A stretch of 64,000 bases of DNA from an uncultured Pelagibacteraceae bacterium (GCA_902635865.1 CACPPD010000001.1:175495-239494); one strand, 5' to 3'. Positions 42,386 through 51,390 are shown, counted from the stretch's first letter. The notes: generated by a model not told the origin, from the letters alone. A program made the numbers and translations.

Positions 42386-44461
42386 ATGAAAGTACCACAA
42401 CTTAAAAAAAAACTAGAGATAAAAACTTGTCACAATATTGATTGGGAAGACAATTATAGCTGGATTCATCAAGATAATATTTTGGAAGTTCTTAGAGATA
42501 AAAGCAAGTTAAATCCTGAAGTAAAAAAATATTTAGAAGATGAAAATGCTTACTCAGAGCATCATTTAAAAGATACAAAAGATATCCAAAAAAAATTATT
42601 TGATGAGATTAAAGCAAGAATTAAATTAGATGATGAATCTTTGCCCTATAAAGATCACACCTATGAGTATTGGACAAAAACTACAACAAAAGGAAATTAT
42701 TCTATAAAACTTAGAAAAAAAATTGGTGCAGAAAATATTGAGGAAATATGGAATGGAGATAAAGAAAAAGAAAAACTTAAAACTGAATATTTTGGGGTTG
42801 GAGATTTAGAAGTAAGTAACAATGATAAATATCTAGGATACTCTTTAGATCTTAAAGGATCTGAATATTATACAATTTATTTAAGAGATATAAAAACAAA
42901 CAAAATTATTTCAAAAGAAATTGCAGAAACATCAGGGGGAATAACATTTAGTTTGGATGATAAATATATTTTTTATTCTAAACTTGATGAAAATCATAGA
43001 GCAAGAACAATATACAGGCACAGAATAGGTGATTTTGAGGGCAAAGATGAATTAATATTTGAGGAGAAAAGCGAGGCTTTTACAGTAGGAATTGGAAAAA
43101 GCTCAGATGAAAAATATTTTTTTATAAATACTTCTGACCATAATACTTCAGAGCAATATTACTTTAAGTCAGACGAATTAAATCCATCTCCAAAACTTAT
43201 TATTAAAAGAGAAAGAGGTGTTCTGTATTCTGTTAATTCATGGGATGGTAAATTTTATAATCATACAAATAAAAATGCTGAAGACTTTAAAATTGATATT
43301 TGTGACAATTTAGGAAATCAAAATTGGAAAACATATATTACAGCAAAAGATGAAGTTTTAATTGGTGGATTAACATTCCTTAAAAATTGGATTATTCGTA
43401 GTGAAACGTCAGATGCGCTAGATAAATTATTTGTCAAAAATATTTCTACAAATATAGAAGAAGAATTAATTTTTTCTGATGAATCTGTTTATGTTCCAGG
43501 AGTAAGCTTAACTCAAAAAGATAGAAATACTGATGAAGTTCATTTAGGATACTCCTCACCTAAAACTCCTTCTAGAGTATTTAAATATAATTTAGCGACA
43601 AAATCTAAAGAACTTGTTAAAGAGCAAGAGATCCCATCTGGTCATAATAAAGATGACTATATTGTTGAGAGAGTTGAGTTTAAATCTCATGACGGAAGAA
43701 TGGTTCCATTAACAATTACTAGACACAAAAAAACAAAAATTGACGGGTCTGCAAATGTTTTATTGTATGGATATGGGTCTTATGGAAATTCTATGTCCCC
43801 AAGTTTTTCTTCTGCAAGATTAAGTCTTATAAATAGAGATATAATTTGGGCAACAGCCCATATCAGAGGGGGTATGGAAAAAGGTATGAAATGGTGGAAA
43901 GAAGGGAAATTAACAAACAAAAAAAATACTTTTGAAGATTATATTTACGCAGCAAAATATTTGATCGAAAAGAATTATACGTCAAAAGGAAATATTATTG
44001 GAATGGGTGGATCAGCTGGAGGATTATTAATGGGGGCTGTAGTTAATCAATCTCCTGAATTATTTTTAGGAATTATTATGGCAGTTCCTTTTGTGGATTC
44101 TTTAACAACAAATCTTGATCATTCTTTGCCTTTAACTGTGGGAGAATTTGACGAATTTGGAAATGCGAAAGCGAATAAAGAACACTTTGATTATATTTTT
44201 TCATATGCACCCTACAACAATATTAAAAAAATGGATTATCCACATATATTAATTACAACAAGTTTAAGTGATAATAGAGTTTTATTTGATGAACCAGCAA
44301 AGTTCACAGCAAAACTTAGAGATTATAAAACAGATAATAATTTGCTTCTCTTGAAAACCGAAATGAATGCTGGTCATGGTGGAAAATCAGGAAGAGATGG
44401 AGTAATAGAAGAAATTGCAATTGACTATGCATTTGCATTAAAAATTTCAAAAAAAATTTAG
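42386..44461 (+). CDS. ptrB: oligopeptidase B / prolyl oligopeptidase family (S9A)
   Basis: Serine oligopeptidase that cuts short peptides, after basic residues if a true oligopeptidase B. The 691 residues have the N-terminal beta-propeller (from about residue 70) and the C-terminal alpha/beta hydrolase. The nucleophile Ser543 is in GMGGSAGG, the oxyanion strand is VLLYGYGSYG, and the catalytic His is in NAGHGGKSGRDG. ATAHIRGGMEKGMKWW is typical of PtrB. No signal peptide. It is divergent from the J-protein with a 15-bp gap. Confidence 0.92.
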   Translation: MKVPQLKKKLEIKTCHNIDWEDNYSWIHQDNILEVLRDKSKLNPEVKKYLEDENAYSEHHLKDTKDIQKKLFDEIKARIKLDDESLPYKDHTYEYWTKTTTKGNYSIKLRKKIGAENIEEIWNGDKEKEKLKTEYFGVGDLEVSNNDKYLGYSLDLKGSEYYTIYLRDIKTNKIISKEIAETSGGITFSLDDKYIFYSKLDENHRARTIYRHRIGDFEGKDELIFEEKSEAFTVGIGKSSDEKYFFINTSDHNTSEQYYFKSDELNPSPKLIIKRERGVLYSVNSWDGKFYNHTNKNAEDFKIDICDNLGNQNWKTYITAKDEVLIGGLTFLKNWIIRSETSDALDKLFVKNISTNIEEELIFSDESVYVPGVSLTQKDRNTDEVHLGYSSPKTPSRVFKYNLATKSKELVKEQEIPSGHNKDDYIVERVEFKSHDGRMVPLTITRHKKTKIDGSANVLLYGYGSYGNSMSPSFSSARLSLINRDIIWATAHIRGGMEKGMKWWKEGKLTNKKNTFEDYIYAAKYLIEKNYTSKGNIIGMGGSAGGLLMGAVVNQSPELFLGIIMAVPFVDSLTTNLDHSLPLTVGEFDEFGNAKANKEHFDYIFSYAPYNNIKKMDYPHILITTSLSDNRVLFDEPAKFTAKLRDYKTDNNLLLLKTEMNAGHGGKSGRDGVIEEIAIDYAFALKISKKI

Positions 44462-44473
44462 TACACTTTTAAT

Positions 44474-44502
44474 CTTGAAAAAAACAAATTAATTCCCATA
44501 TA
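44474..44502 (+). promoter_or_regulatory. sigma-32 heat-shock promoter of hsp20
   Basis: CTTGAAA (44474-44480) and CCCATATA (44495-44502) are separated by 14 bp. This is an essentially perfect match to the RpoH consensus (CTTGAAA, 13-15 bp, CCCATnTA). It lies about 60 bp before the hsp20 ATG, giving a leader of roughly 55 nt. Confidence 0.85.
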
Positions 44503-44540
44503 AACTATGTGGGTCGCCTAATGGGGCTTACATAAATAAA

Positions 44541-44558
44541 CTTGCTTAACAAAGGAGG
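44541..44558 (+). promoter_or_regulatory. ROSE-like RNA thermometer hairpin covering the hsp20 Shine-Dalgarno
   Basis: In the leader, CUUGCUU (44541-44547) can pair with AAGGAGG (44552-44558) across the loop AACA, leaving a single G-G opposition in the stem. The UUGCU-opposite-AGGA arrangement with a central G-G is the hallmark of ROSE thermometers in front of small heat-shock genes. The sequestered AGGAGG (44553-44558) is 5 nt before the ATG. A second small hairpin can form upstream at 44516-44527 (GCCU/GGGC). Pairing is read by eye; stability has not been computed. Confidence 0.55.
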
Positions 44559-44563
44559 ATATA

Positions 44564-45010
44564 ATGACAAGTAAGGATCTATCTATATTTAACTCACTTA
44601 GACCTTTTTCAATTGGTTTTGATGATATGTTCGACCAATTCGAAAATATGTTGGGAAATGGGAATTTGACAATGCAGTCAAATTATCCACCATACAACAT
44701 ACGAAAGACAGGCAAAGACAACTATGCAATTGAGGTAGCATTAGCTGGCTTTAGCAAAAAAGACGTAGAGGTTGAGTTTGAGGACAACTTATTAACAGTC
44801 AGAACAAAACAAGTTAATAAGTCTGAAAACAGTGATGTTGATGGAGAAATAATTCATAAGGGGATTTCTCAAAGACAATTTGCAAGATCATTCACTATTG
44901 CTGATGATGTAAAAGTTAATGGTGCTGAACTCAAGGATGGTCTTTTAACAATATCTTGTGAAAGAATAATTCCAGAACATAAAAAAAAGAAACTTATTGA
45001 AATTAAATAA
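44564..45010 (+). CDS. ibpA: Hsp20-family small heat-shock protein
   Basis: Holdase chaperone that binds unfolding proteins. The 148 residues have the IbpA-type N-terminus (LRPFSIGFDDMFDQFENML), then an alpha-crystallin domain with YAIEVALAGFSKKDVEVEFEDNLLTV and RSFTIADDVKVNGAELKDGLLTI, and a short C-terminal tail. It is controlled by a near-perfect sigma-32 promoter and a possible RNA thermometer. It is a single-gene unit followed by a strong hairpin. Confidence 0.94.
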   Translation: MTSKDLSIFNSLRPFSIGFDDMFDQFENMLGNGNLTMQSNYPPYNIRKTGKDNYAIEVALAGFSKKDVEVEFEDNLLTVRTKQVNKSENSDVDGEIIHKGISQRQFARSFTIADDVKVNGAELKDGLLTISCERIIPEHKKKKLIEIK

Positions 45011-45023
45011 GTCTTAAACCTTG

Positions 45024-45047
45024 CTTGTGGGGAGTAGTCCCCACAGG
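45024..45047 (+). terminator. strong hairpin downstream of hsp20
   Basis: TGTGGGGA (45026-45033) and TCCCCACA (45038-45045) form a perfect 8-bp stem around GTAG, extendable to 10 bp with one U-G pair. It begins 14 bp after the hsp20 stop. No U-tract follows, so it may act as a 3' stability element rather than a classical terminator. Confidence 0.5.
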
Positions 45048-45141
45048 TATGAACAAATCTTAAAAACTGATTAATTTATACAAGTTCGTTTTGTATTACA
45101 AAAAAACCTATAATGAGCAGATTTTTTTTCTAGCATCGAAT

Positions 45142-45447
45142 TTAAAAACACCCGTTTGATACAAAACCAACGACTATGTTTTCTGAATTAATCTCAAACC
45201 TTCGTTCACATGGAACTAGGTATTTTTTGCTATTATAAACTAGTTCAAAATTACCTTTGGCATTTTTAAAATCTTCGTCTGGTTTTCCAAGTTCCATTTG
45301 AAGTTCACTGGCAGATTTTCCTAAGAATTTACTTAATTTTTCATTTTCTTTTTCAACAATTGCATCTGTTTTTTCCTTTACAGTTTGACACCCTGAAAAA
45401 AAAATTATGATAATTAATAGGCTTATTGCTGATTTAAATTTTAACAT
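45142..45447 (-). CDS. small lipoprotein, unknown
   Basis: It has 101 residues with a type II signal sequence; the lipobox FSGC places the lipidated cysteine at residue 20. The body has a helical Lys/Glu stretch (TDAIVEKENEKLSKFLGKSA) and a small domain with LQMELGKPDEDFKNAKGNFELVY, recalling SmpA/BamE-like folds. Two further cysteines (near 79 and 100) could form a disulfide. Function unknown. It is a lone gene, with 127 bp of AT-rich, featureless DNA before the next gene. Confidence 0.7.
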   Translation of the reverse strand: MLKFKSAISLLIIIIFFSGCQTVKEKTDAIVEKENEKLSKFLGKSASELQMELGKPDEDFKNAKGNFELVYNSKKYLVPCERRFEINSENIVVGFVSNGCF

Positions 45448-45574
45448 AAGTTCAAATTAACATTTTTTGCTTTAATAAATTATTAACTTTTAAGTTGTAT
45501 AAATAATTTATTTCTTATTACATTTAAGTTTAATTATAGTAACAATTGTGTTCTTTATTTGATGGTTCAAGCAT

Positions 45575-46165
45575 ATGAATGAAAAAGCCCTAGAAAAAAT
45601 ACTTAATATATTTTTAGAGAAAATCTTACCCCTTACTGAAAAGGGTGTTGCTAGAGGTAGTAAAATATTTGGTGCCGCAATAATTAAAAAAAATGATTTA
45701 TCGCTTGTAGTCGCAGAAACAAATAATGAAATAGAAAATCCATTGTGGCATGGTGAGATGCATACTCTTAAAAAATTTTATGAATTAGATGCAAACATAA
45801 GGCCCAATGAGAAAGACTGCATGTTTTTAAGTTCACATGAACCCTGTAGTATGTGCTTAAGTGCAATCACTTTTTCTGGATTTGATAATTTTTATTATTT
45901 GTTTCCATACGCAGCAACAAATGATGATTTTAATATCCCTCATGACCTGAATATACTAAAGGAAGTTTTTAATATTAGTGATGGAAAATATAATAAAGAA
46001 AATTTGTATTGGAAAAGTCAAAACATAAATTTACTTATTGACAATTTATCTACTTCAGAAAAAGAAAAAGTTTTAAACATATTAGACGAAATTAAAAAAA
46101 GATATTTAAATTTATCGAATCAATATCAGAAAAATAAGGATGGAAATTCTATACCATTAAATTAA
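45575..46165 (+). CDS. cytidine/deoxycytidylate deaminase-fold nucleoside or base deaminase, substrate unknown
   Basis: Zinc hydrolase of the CDA/tRNA-adenosine deaminase superfamily: His59-Gly-Glu61 (LWHGEMHTL) and Cys91/Cys94 (EPCSMC). The 196 residues are longer than GuaD or TadA, with a C-terminal helical extension (about 140-196). It lacks the NDPTAHGE and DDSFIY patterns of the GuaD at 52.3 kb, so it probably has another substrate. It starts the ABC importer operon (3 bp before the ATPase), suggesting it deaminates an imported purine or pyrimidine. Confidence 0.78.
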   Translation: MNEKALEKILNIFLEKILPLTEKGVARGSKIFGAAIIKKNDLSLVVAETNNEIENPLWHGEMHTLKKFYELDANIRPNEKDCMFLSSHEPCSMCLSAITFSGFDNFYYLFPYAATNDDFNIPHDLNILKEVFNISDGKYNKENLYWKSQNINLLIDNLSTSEKEKVLNILDEIKKRYLNLSNQYQKNKDGNSIPLN

Positions 46166-46168
46166 TTA

Positions 46169-47659
46169 ATGAATACAAACCTTAAAATTTCAAATGTAAC
46201 TAAAATATATCCTGGGTGTGTTGCAAACGACGATGTTTCACTCGAGTTTAATAGTGGTAAAATTTATGCTCTTCTTGGAGAAAATGGTGCTGGGAAATCT
46301 ACACTTGTTAAAATTCTCTCAGGTGTAGTCATTCCTGATGAAGGTAAAATTTATTTAAATAAAAATATTCTAAAACTTAATTCACCATCAGATGCAAAAA
46401 AAAATGATATTGGAATGGTATTCCAGCATTTTAATCTTTTTGAAACTTTGTCTGTATTTGAAAACTTAATAATAGACTCAGGTGAACAAAGAGAAAATTT
46501 AAAAGAAAAAATTGATACAATCATGAAAAAATACAATTTTTCAGTTGATCTTGATGTTCCTGTTCTCAATTTATCAGCAGGTCAAAAACAAAAAGTAGAA
46601 ATAATAAGATGCCTAATTAGAAGCCCAAAAGTTTTAATTATGGATGAACCCACATCGGTATTAACAGAGCAAGAAACCAGTGAATTATTCTTATCATTAA
46701 AAAAATTTTCAGAGGAAGGAATTTTAATTATTTATATTACCCATAAACTTAAGGAAGTTATGCAACTTTGTGATGAAGTTGCTGTGATGAGAAGAGGAAA
46801 ATTGGTCTCTGTAAGCCAAATCAATAATGAAAATATAGAATCTCTTGCTAACAAAATGGTTGGTCAGGATTTAAAAACAATTAAGAAAAAAAAGGAAAAT
46901 ACTTCGTCAGAACAATTAATTAAAATAACAAATCTTAATTTTACAAGTGAGGATCCTTTTGAAACAAACTTAATTGATATCAATTTTTCTCTAAATCGAG
47001 GGGAATGTTTAGGAATCGCTGGTATATCAGGAAATGGCCAAAGTGAATTATTTCAAGTGTTAAGTGGTGAAATTATATCAAATAAGAATTCCATAGAATT
47101 TAATAAAAATTTTATTGGGGATTTAAATCCTCAAGAAAGAAGAGAATATTTAATGGCTTTTTCTCCAGAAGATAGGCTTGAACAAGCTGCTATTCCACAA
47201 ATGGCGATTTTTGAAAATGTAGCTTTAAACAATTTTAAATCCTCAAATTTTTTTAATAATGGATTAATAAATGAAAGCAAAATTAAAGAGCATTCAAAAA
47301 AAATAATTTCAGAATTTAATGTAAACACTGACAATATAGATTTAAAAAGCCAATTTTTATCTGGAGGAAATTTACAAAAATTAATTATTGGAAGAGAGCT
47401 AATAACATCTCCAGATTTATTAATTTGTTTTAATCCTACATGGGGTTTGGACGTTGGAGCTATAAATTATATTCATGAAACATTAATTAAAATAAATGAA
47501 CAAAATAAATCAATAATATTAATATCAACAGACACTGATGAGTTGTTAAAATTAAGTGACAAAATTTCAGTAATCCATAGAGGAAAATTATCAAAAATAA
47601 TGAATGCTGAGGATGTTACCTCTGAGAAACTTGGGATACTTATGGGAGGAGGAAATTGA
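46169..47659 (+). CDS. nucleoside-type ABC transporter ATPase (two NBDs)
   Basis: ATP-binding subunit of a BMP/PnrA-type importer, at the inner face of the membrane. It has two nucleotide-binding domains in 496 residues. The first has Walker A GENGAGKST (about 38-46), signature LSAGQKQKVEI and MDEPTSVLT. The second is degenerate (GISGNGQSE; SGGNLQKLIIGREL; FNPTWGLDVGA). This doubled layout is typical of purine or simple-sugar importers of this class. It is between the deaminase and two permeases; the TTG of the next gene overlaps its stop. Confidence 0.9.
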   Translation: MNTNLKISNVTKIYPGCVANDDVSLEFNSGKIYALLGENGAGKSTLVKILSGVVIPDEGKIYLNKNILKLNSPSDAKKNDIGMVFQHFNLFETLSVFENLIIDSGEQRENLKEKIDTIMKKYNFSVDLDVPVLNLSAGQKQKVEIIRCLIRSPKVLIMDEPTSVLTEQETSELFLSLKKFSEEGILIIYITHKLKEVMQLCDEVAVMRRGKLVSVSQINNENIESLANKMVGQDLKTIKKKKENTSSEQLIKITNLNFTSEDPFETNLIDINFSLNRGECLGIAGISGNGQSELFQVLSGEIISNKNSIEFNKNFIGDLNPQERREYLMAFSPEDRLEQAAIPQMAIFENVALNNFKSSNFFNNGLINESKIKEHSKKIISEFNVNTDNIDLKSQFLSGGNLQKLIIGRELITSPDLLICFNPTWGLDVGAINYIHETLIKINEQNKSIILISTDTDELLKLSDKISVIHRGKLSKIMNAEDVTSEKLGILMGGGN

Positions 47660-48720
47660 TTAAAATTGTAAAAAGGGATCAACCTTCAAAAGCTATATTT
47701 TTCTTTACACCTGTCCTAGCTATTTTTCTTACATTATTAGCGGGAGGTATAATATTTTATATTTTAGGTTTTAAACCATTTGAAGCCCTAAAATTTTTTT
47801 TCATAGTTCCAATTGCAGATAAATATGGTTTCAGTGAATTACTATTAAAAGCCACACCACTTTGTTTAATAGCTATTGGTTTATCTTTTTGTTTTAAAAG
47901 TAACAATTGGAATATTGGAGCAGAAGGTCAATTAACTTTTGGGGCTATAGTTTCAGGAGGAGTTGCATTATTATTTTATGATCAAAAAGGTTTCTATATT
48001 CTACCAATAGTAATATTAGCTGGCGCAATTGGCGGTATGATATATGCATCAATACCTGCAATATTAAAAACTTACTTCAATACTAATGAGATATTAGTAA
48101 GTCTTATGTTGGTATATGTTTCAAAATTAATTTTAGATTATCTTGTTGTCGGTCCCTGGAGTAATCCAGAAGGTTTTAATTTTCCTGAAACTAGACAGTT
48201 CAGTGACTCTGCAAGACTTCCTTTATTATTTGAAGGATTAAGAATTCACGCAGGAATATTTTTAGCTTTAGCTGCAGTGGTTATCAGTTGGTTTGTTTTT
48301 TATAAAACTTATTTAGGGTTCCAAATGAAAGTTTCAGGTTTTAGTTTAAAGACAGCAAAATATGCCGGATACAAAGGTAAAAAAATGATTATCCTGGTTT
48401 TTTTAATAAGTGGTGCTTGCGCAGGTTTAGCTGGAGTTGGAGAAATAACTGGACCTATTGGACAGCTTCATAGAGAAGTGTCTCCAGATTATGGATTTAC
48501 TGCGATTATTGTTGCATTTTTAGGTCGCTTACATCCTGTGGGAATAATTTTTGCATCTCTAGTTGTTGCAATAACTTATCTGGGTGCTGAAACGGCACAA
48601 ATCTTTATGCAAATACCAAAATATACAGGTCAGGTTTTTCAAGGGATGATTTTATTTTTTCTTCTTGCTTCTGACTATTTACTCTTTTTCAAATTTAAAT
48701 TTATAGGTTCAAAAAAATGA
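47656..48720 (+). CDS. nucleoside-type ABC transporter permease 1
   Basis: Membrane subunit of the BMP-type importer, about eight to ten segments in 354 residues. SFCFKSNNWNIGAEGQLTFGAI is the family hallmark, and YFNTNEILVSLMLVYVSK follows. The start is a TTG inside the ATPase stop (TTGA, 4-bp overlap); no ATG occurs before the conserved membrane segments. It overlaps the second permease by 4 bp. The gene partners indicate uptake of purine nucleosides or bases, which is inference. Confidence 0.88.
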   Translation: MIKIVKRDQPSKAIFFFTPVLAIFLTLLAGGIIFYILGFKPFEALKFFFIVPIADKYGFSELLLKATPLCLIAIGLSFCFKSNNWNIGAEGQLTFGAIVSGGVALLFYDQKGFYILPIVILAGAIGGMIYASIPAILKTYFNTNEILVSLMLVYVSKLILDYLVVGPWSNPEGFNFPETRQFSDSARLPLLFEGLRIHAGIFLALAAVVISWFVFYKTYLGFQMKVSGFSLKTAKYAGYKGKKMIILVFLISGACAGLAGVGEITGPIGQLHREVSPDYGFTAIIVAFLGRLHPVGIIFASLVVAITYLGAETAQIFMQIPKYTGQVFQGMILFFLLASDYLLFFKFKFIGSKK

Positions 48721-49649
48721 TAATAGATATAAATTTTGTTGGACTAATAATTGCATCAATAATGGCTTCCGCTGTTCCTTTGATTTTGGCGTCTTGTGGT
48801 GAATTAATTACTGAAAGATCTGGAGTTCTAAACCTTGGTGTTGAAGGAATGATGATCATTGGAGCAATTTCAGGCTTCGCACTAATGACGGTTACTGGAA
48901 GTTTAATTATAGCAGTTTTTGGGGCAATGTTAGCTGGAGTTTTAATTTCAACAATTTTTGCATTTCTTACCCAAACATTAATTACAAATCATGTCGCTAC
49001 TGGTTTGGCGCTTACCATATTTGGAATTGGAATTTCTGCAATGATTGGAAAAAACTTTGTAGGTATTCCTGGAAAAGAGTTTCCTGTTTTGTTTGAAGGT
49101 TTAAAAGACACAATACCACTTATAAGTCCAATATTATTTGGTCATTCAATAGTTTTTTATTTTGCTTTTGCACTACCCTTCATAACTAGCTACTTTTTAA
49201 AAAAAACAAAAATTGGATTAATTGTAAGAGCTGTAGGAGACTCGCCCGAGTCTGCCTCTAATCAAGGAATAAATGTAAGGATTGTGCGTTACGCTTGTAT
49301 ACTTTATGGAGGCGCAATGTGTGGTCTTGCAGGGGCGTATTTGTCAATGATTTATACTCCGCAGTGGATTGAAAATATGACAGGTGGCAGGGGCTGGATT
49401 GCACTTGCTCTAGTGGTTTTCTCAACGTGGAACCCTATTAAAATTTTAATCGGTGCGATGATTTTTGGTGGATTGACCATTATTCAATTTCATATGCAAG
49501 CAATCGGAGTAAGAATTCCTGTTCAATTTTTAACGGCCCTGCCTTACATCGTTACAATAATAGTTTTAGTTGTAATTTCTCGTGATAGTAGAAAAATAAG
49601 ACTAAGTACTCCTAGTTCCTTGGGGAAATCTTTTCATAAAGACAATTAA
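48717..49649 (+). CDS. nucleoside-type ABC transporter permease 2
   Basis: Second membrane subunit, 310 residues and about eight to nine segments. ERSGVLNLGVEGMMIIGAISGF is the conserved start region. VRAVGDSPESASNQGINV is the cytoplasmic coupling loop, and GGRGWIALALVVFSTWNP the C-terminal signature. Its ATG lies in an ATGA overlap with permease 1. The solute-binding protein follows 78 bp later. Confidence 0.9.
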   Translation: MIIDINFVGLIIASIMASAVPLILASCGELITERSGVLNLGVEGMMIIGAISGFALMTVTGSLIIAVFGAMLAGVLISTIFAFLTQTLITNHVATGLALTIFGIGISAMIGKNFVGIPGKEFPVLFEGLKDTIPLISPILFGHSIVFYFAFALPFITSYFLKKTKIGLIVRAVGDSPESASNQGINVRIVRYACILYGGAMCGLAGAYLSMIYTPQWIENMTGGRGWIALALVVFSTWNPIKILIGAMIFGGLTIIQFHMQAIGVRIPVQFLTALPYIVTIIVLVVISRDSRKIRLSTPSSLGKSFHKDN

Positions 49650-49727
49650 TTTTAAAATAATCATTTTTTTTTAGATAATTTAATTTAAATTTAATTAATT
49701 AAAAAAATCAAAAGGGGAAATAAATTT

Positions 49728-50798
49728 ATGCATAAATTTTTAATTCGTTCTTTCGTCTCTTCTTTAGTTTTATTATTTACATTAACTGTGGCTGCAATTG
49801 CAAAAGATGTAAAAGCAGCATTTGTTTATATTGGTCCAACTGGTGACCATGGATGGACTTATCAGCATGATGTAGGTAGAAAAGCTGTTGAAGCTGCCGG
49901 ATTTAAAACAACATACGTGGAGGGGGTTCCGGAAAGTGCTGATGCTGAAAGGGTTCTTAGACAATTAGCTAATTCTGGTCATGACATTATCTTTACAACT
50001 AGCTTTGGATATATGAACCCTACTAACAAAGTTGCAAAAGAGTTTCCAAATGTAAAATTTGAACATGCTACTGGATATAAAAGAGAACATCCAAATGTTG
50101 CAACTTACGCAGCTAGATTCTATGAAGGTAGAACTATTTTGGGAACAATTGCTGGAACTATGACTAAATCTAATGTGATTGGATATGTTGCATCTTTTCC
50201 AATACCTGAAGTAATCAGAGGTATCAATTCATTTACTTTAGCAGCTCAAAAAGTTAACCCAAATATTAAAACTAAAATTGTTTGGGCTTTCACTTGGTAC
50301 GATCCAGGTAAAGAAGCAGAAGCAGCAAAAGCTTTAATTGATCAAGGTGCTGATGTTATTGCTCAACACACAGATAGTACAGCTATTGTTCAAATGGCTG
50401 AAAAAGCAGGAGTATATGCATTTGGACAAGCAAGTGATATGGATAAGTTTGCACCAAAGGCTGTATTAACTTCAGTTGAGAATAATTGGGGACCATATTA
50501 TGTTGATAGAGTTAAAGCTGTTGCAAATGGTACATGGAGTCAAAAAGATACATGGCACGGTATAGGTGATGGTATGGTAGTAATCTCAGGTTTAGATTCT
50601 CAAATGCCTAATGACCTACAGGCAAAAGTTAAAAAACTTCAAGCAGATTTAGCATCTGGGAAAGTTCATTCTTTCACTGGACCAATTTATGACCAAAAAG
50701 GGAATTTAATGGTAGCAGAAGGGAAAACTGCAGATGATGGTATGCTAGCAGGTATGATGACTTATGTTAAGGGTGTTGAAGGAGATATACCGAAATAA
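49728..50798 (+). CDS. BMP-family periplasmic solute-binding protein
   Basis: Binding protein for the ABC importer just upstream; the family includes purine nucleoside receptor PnrA. A signal peptide (about residues 1-24, LVLLFTLTVAAIAK) is cleaved to a soluble protein; there is no lipobox. VYIGPTGDHGWTYQHDVGRK opens the mature domain, and FTTSFGYMNPTNKVAKEFPN and ASDMDKFAPKAVLTSV are further family blocks. At 356 residues it is complete. The 78-bp AT-rich leader has AAAAGGGGAAA as a possible ribosome site. A strong terminator follows. Confidence 0.9.
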   Translation: MHKFLIRSFVSSLVLLFTLTVAAIAKDVKAAFVYIGPTGDHGWTYQHDVGRKAVEAAGFKTTYVEGVPESADAERVLRQLANSGHDIIFTTSFGYMNPTNKVAKEFPNVKFEHATGYKREHPNVATYAARFYEGRTILGTIAGTMTKSNVIGYVASFPIPEVIRGINSFTLAAQKVNPNIKTKIVWAFTWYDPGKEAEAAKALIDQGADVIAQHTDSTAIVQMAEKAGVYAFGQASDMDKFAPKAVLTSVENNWGPYYVDRVKAVANGTWSQKDTWHGIGDGMVVISGLDSQMPNDLQAKVKKLQADLASGKVHSFTGPIYDQKGNLMVAEGKTADDGMLAGMMTYVKGVEGDIPK

Positions 50799-50820
50799 GC
50801 TCTTCAACTTATAAAAATTT

Positions 50821-50850
50821 AAAAGGCCGGTTTTTTAACTGGCCTTTTTT
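50821..50850 (+). terminator. rho-independent terminator, probably bidirectional
   Basis: AAAAGGCCGG (50821-50830) and CTGGCC (50839-50844) followed by TTTTTT form a GC-rich stem with one U-G pair, loop TTTTTTAA and a U-tract. It sits between the convergent binding-protein and phosphoribosyltransferase genes, and the A-run on the left lets it work in both directions. Confidence 0.85.
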
Positions 50851-51373
50851 ATATTTGATGTTTTTTTTTAATTTCTTCAATTCTTAATTCTTCATAAATT
50901 TCGAAGGGCTGTACAATCCAAGGATTATCAGGAAGTTTTTTTGCACAAAAATCTGGCTCAAATGTTGATTTCTTTTTTTTAAATAAAGTAGCAGTTTTGA
51001 TATCCTCTATTTTATCCTTTATTGGTTCATATTTTTTTAACCAGTCTATACTTTTGTTAAAAGTTATTCCTGTATCAGATAAATCATCGCATAATAGTAT
51101 TTTGCCACCCATATTAGGTGCGATAGAACTCATTTCCCTGGAGAACACAATATCACCCTGCTCATCCTCCACTCCTTTGCCACTATAAGATTCAACTGCA
51201 AGATATGCACATTTTAATTTAAATATTCTACTTAATACGTCTATCATTGGTGCTGCGCCACGCATGATGCCAATCAGTATTGTTGGTTTATATCCACTTT
51301 CATCAATTTGGATTGCTAACTTTTCAACAGTTTGGTTGTACTCATCCCAACTGACAATCATTTTTTCTGTCAT
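50849..51373 (-). CDS. purine (xanthine/guanine-type) phosphoribosyltransferase
   Basis: Type I phosphoribosyltransferase that would salvage xanthine, guanine or hypoxanthine to its nucleotide using PRPP. The 13-residue PRPP loop is ILLCDDLSDTGIT (about 92-104), and the N-terminal LIGIMRGAAPMIDVLSRIF fits the purine PRTase group. It has 174 residues. It is last in the minus arm of the purine island, 17 bp after puuD. The choice of base is not decided by eye; the position next to xdh and guaD suggests xanthine/guanine. Confidence 0.82.
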   Translation of the reverse strand: MTEKMIVSWDEYNQTVEKLAIQIDESGYKPTILIGIMRGAAPMIDVLSRIFKLKCAYLAVESYSGKGVEDEQGDIVFSREMSSIAPNMGGKILLCDDLSDTGITFNKSIDWLKKYEPIKDKIEDIKTATLFKKKKSTFEPDFCAKKLPDNPWIVQPFEIYEELRIEEIKKKHQI

Positions 51374-51390
51374 AATTTTTTAATATCTAT

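Noticed and set aside
45079-45095. Small hairpin with a UUCG loop (TACAAG/TTTGTA) between hsp20 and the lipoprotein gene
   Set aside because: Only six AT-rich pairs and no U-tract in either direction; cannot be told from chance in this base composition.
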